From: an uncultured Tropicimonas sp. | Lineage (GTDB): Bacteria > Pseudomonadota > Alphaproteobacteria > Rhodobacterales > Rhodobacteraceae | DNA: 64,000 bases | Direction of reading: 5' to 3' | NCBI GenBank assembly: GCA_947495685.1 | Contig: CANLZY010000021.1 | Coordinates: forward strand, 1-64,000 | In this document: positions 63,467-64,000 of the stretch, piece by piece | How the letters are laid out: each line of letters opens with the position of its first letter | Numbering within the stretch: the stretch's first letter is position 1 | Position numbers and translations under genes: made by a program | The notes under the pieces: generated by a model | Seen by the model: only the letters and a program-made list of their open reading frames with translations | What the model was told of the DNA's origin: nothing | Database searches by the model: none

Positions 63467-64000
63467 ATGCAACGTTTCCTGATCGTCTTTCTTGCCACAA
63501 CCGCGATCTCGCTGCCGGCCAGCGCCGAAGTGACGCTCAGCTTCTACACCGGTGTTCAGGAAGTGTTCGATTCGCACGTTCGCGGCGACGATGGCACGAA
63601 CGATTTCGATTTCCTGGCCGAGTGGGAGGGCGATTCCTTTGCGATGCCACCGCATTGGGGTATCCGCGCCACCTGGTGGCGCAACGAGAACCTGGGGTTC
63701 GGGGCAGAGTTCGAACACACCAAGGCCTATGCCTCCGATGGCACCTTGGACGAGTTCGGCTTTGACACTCTGGAATTCACGGACGGGTTGAACAGCCTGA
63801 CGGCGAACGTGTTCTACCGCTGGCCGGGCCAGTGGGCGGACGGCAAGGTGACGCCGTATGTCGGCGGTGGCCTCGGGCTTGCGATCCCGCATGTCGAAGT
63901 GCGGCGCAGCGGCAGCGATGACGAGACGTTCGGGTACCAGGTCGCCGGTCCGTCGGCCATGATCGCGGCCGGCGCGTCCTATGCGTTCAACGAGTCCTGG
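63467..64000 (+). CDS. Outer-membrane beta-barrel protein, lipid A oxidase (LpxQ)-like, cut by window end
   Basis: At least 178 residues. Signal peptide MQRFLIVFLATTAISLPASA, then alternating hydrophobic strands with WGIRATWWRNENLGFGAEFEHTKAYASDGTLDEFGFDTLEFTDGLNSLTANVFYRWPG and VTPYVGGGLGLAIPHVEVRRSG, followed by GASYAFNESW. This resembles Rhizobium lipid A oxidase LpxQ and its Rhodobacteraceae relatives, though the assignment comes from remembered sequence patterns. Strong site GAAGGAG before ATG 63467. Only the first part is present; the stop is beyond 64000. Confidence 0.78.
   Translation, partial: MQRFLIVFLATTAISLPASAEVTLSFYTGVQEVFDSHVRGDDGTNDFDFLAEWEGDSFAMPPHWGIRATWWRNENLGFGAEFEHTKAYASDGTLDEFGFDTLEFTDGLNSLTANVFYRWPGQWADGKVTPYVGGGLGLAIPHVEVRRSGSDDETFGYQVAGPSAMIAAGASYAFNESW

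Overview
The window looks like a chromosomal segment of a marine-type alphaproteobacterium of the Rhodobacteraceae/Roseobacter group. The grounds are high G+C, a bc1 operon in petA-petB-petC order with a Tat-type Rieske leader, a PetP/PetR-like regulator pair, an NDUFA9-type complex I accessory protein, and many TRAP and tripartite tricarboxylate transporter genes. The species cannot be fixed from the sequence alone. No rRNA, CRISPR array or intact prophage is visible.

Region 1 (1-3.8 kb) is accessory DNA on the 3' side of a tRNA-Leu(CAG) gene. It holds a PPOX-type flavoprotein gene, a dead IS91-family element (tyrosine recombinase plus transposase, both broken) and a possible nuclease remnant. 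Region 2 (4-30.5 kb) is mostly core: the NDUFA9-like protein, uppP, gltD, a secreted protein and gltB, mtgA, a glutathione transferase, queG, ilvE, petP-petR, a histone-deacetylase-like hydrolase followed by xseB-ispA-dxs, then a purine-salvage pair (adenine deaminase, AMP nucleosidase) and a HU protein.

Region 3 (30.5-51 kb) is the most interesting part. It is a roughly 20-kb catabolic island with two high-affinity carboxylate uptake systems (TctCBA and a DctQMP TRAP system) and three regulators (a GntR with two DNA-binding domains, a HutC-type GntR and a LysR). Its enzymes look designed for a hydroxy-di- or tricarboxylic acid: a malate/lactate-type dehydrogenase, a beta-decarboxylating dehydrogenase, an aconitase paralogue, a DUF1537 acid-sugar kinase, an RraA-type aldolase, a single-cysteine Asp/Glu-racemase-like protein, a LigI-like lactonase, an SMP-30 lactonase and a D-2-hydroxyacid dehydrogenase. 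Two further genes (hydroxypyruvate-isomerase-like and OtnC-like aldolase) survive only as N-terminal remnants. A motif ATTGGCTTTTGAC-like recurs at the GntR gene, the dehydrogenase/tctC divergent promoter and the distant hydroxyacid dehydrogenase, suggesting one regulon. The substrate is unknown.

Region 4 (51-64 kb) carries a Bcr/CflA drug exporter, a TetR gene next to a truncated SDR, an EamA exporter, a CcdA/thioredoxin pair, an AEC transporter, aroC, radC, a DUF1349 protein, the petABC operon (minus strand) and, cut by the window end, an outer-membrane beta-barrel protein resembling lipid A oxidase.
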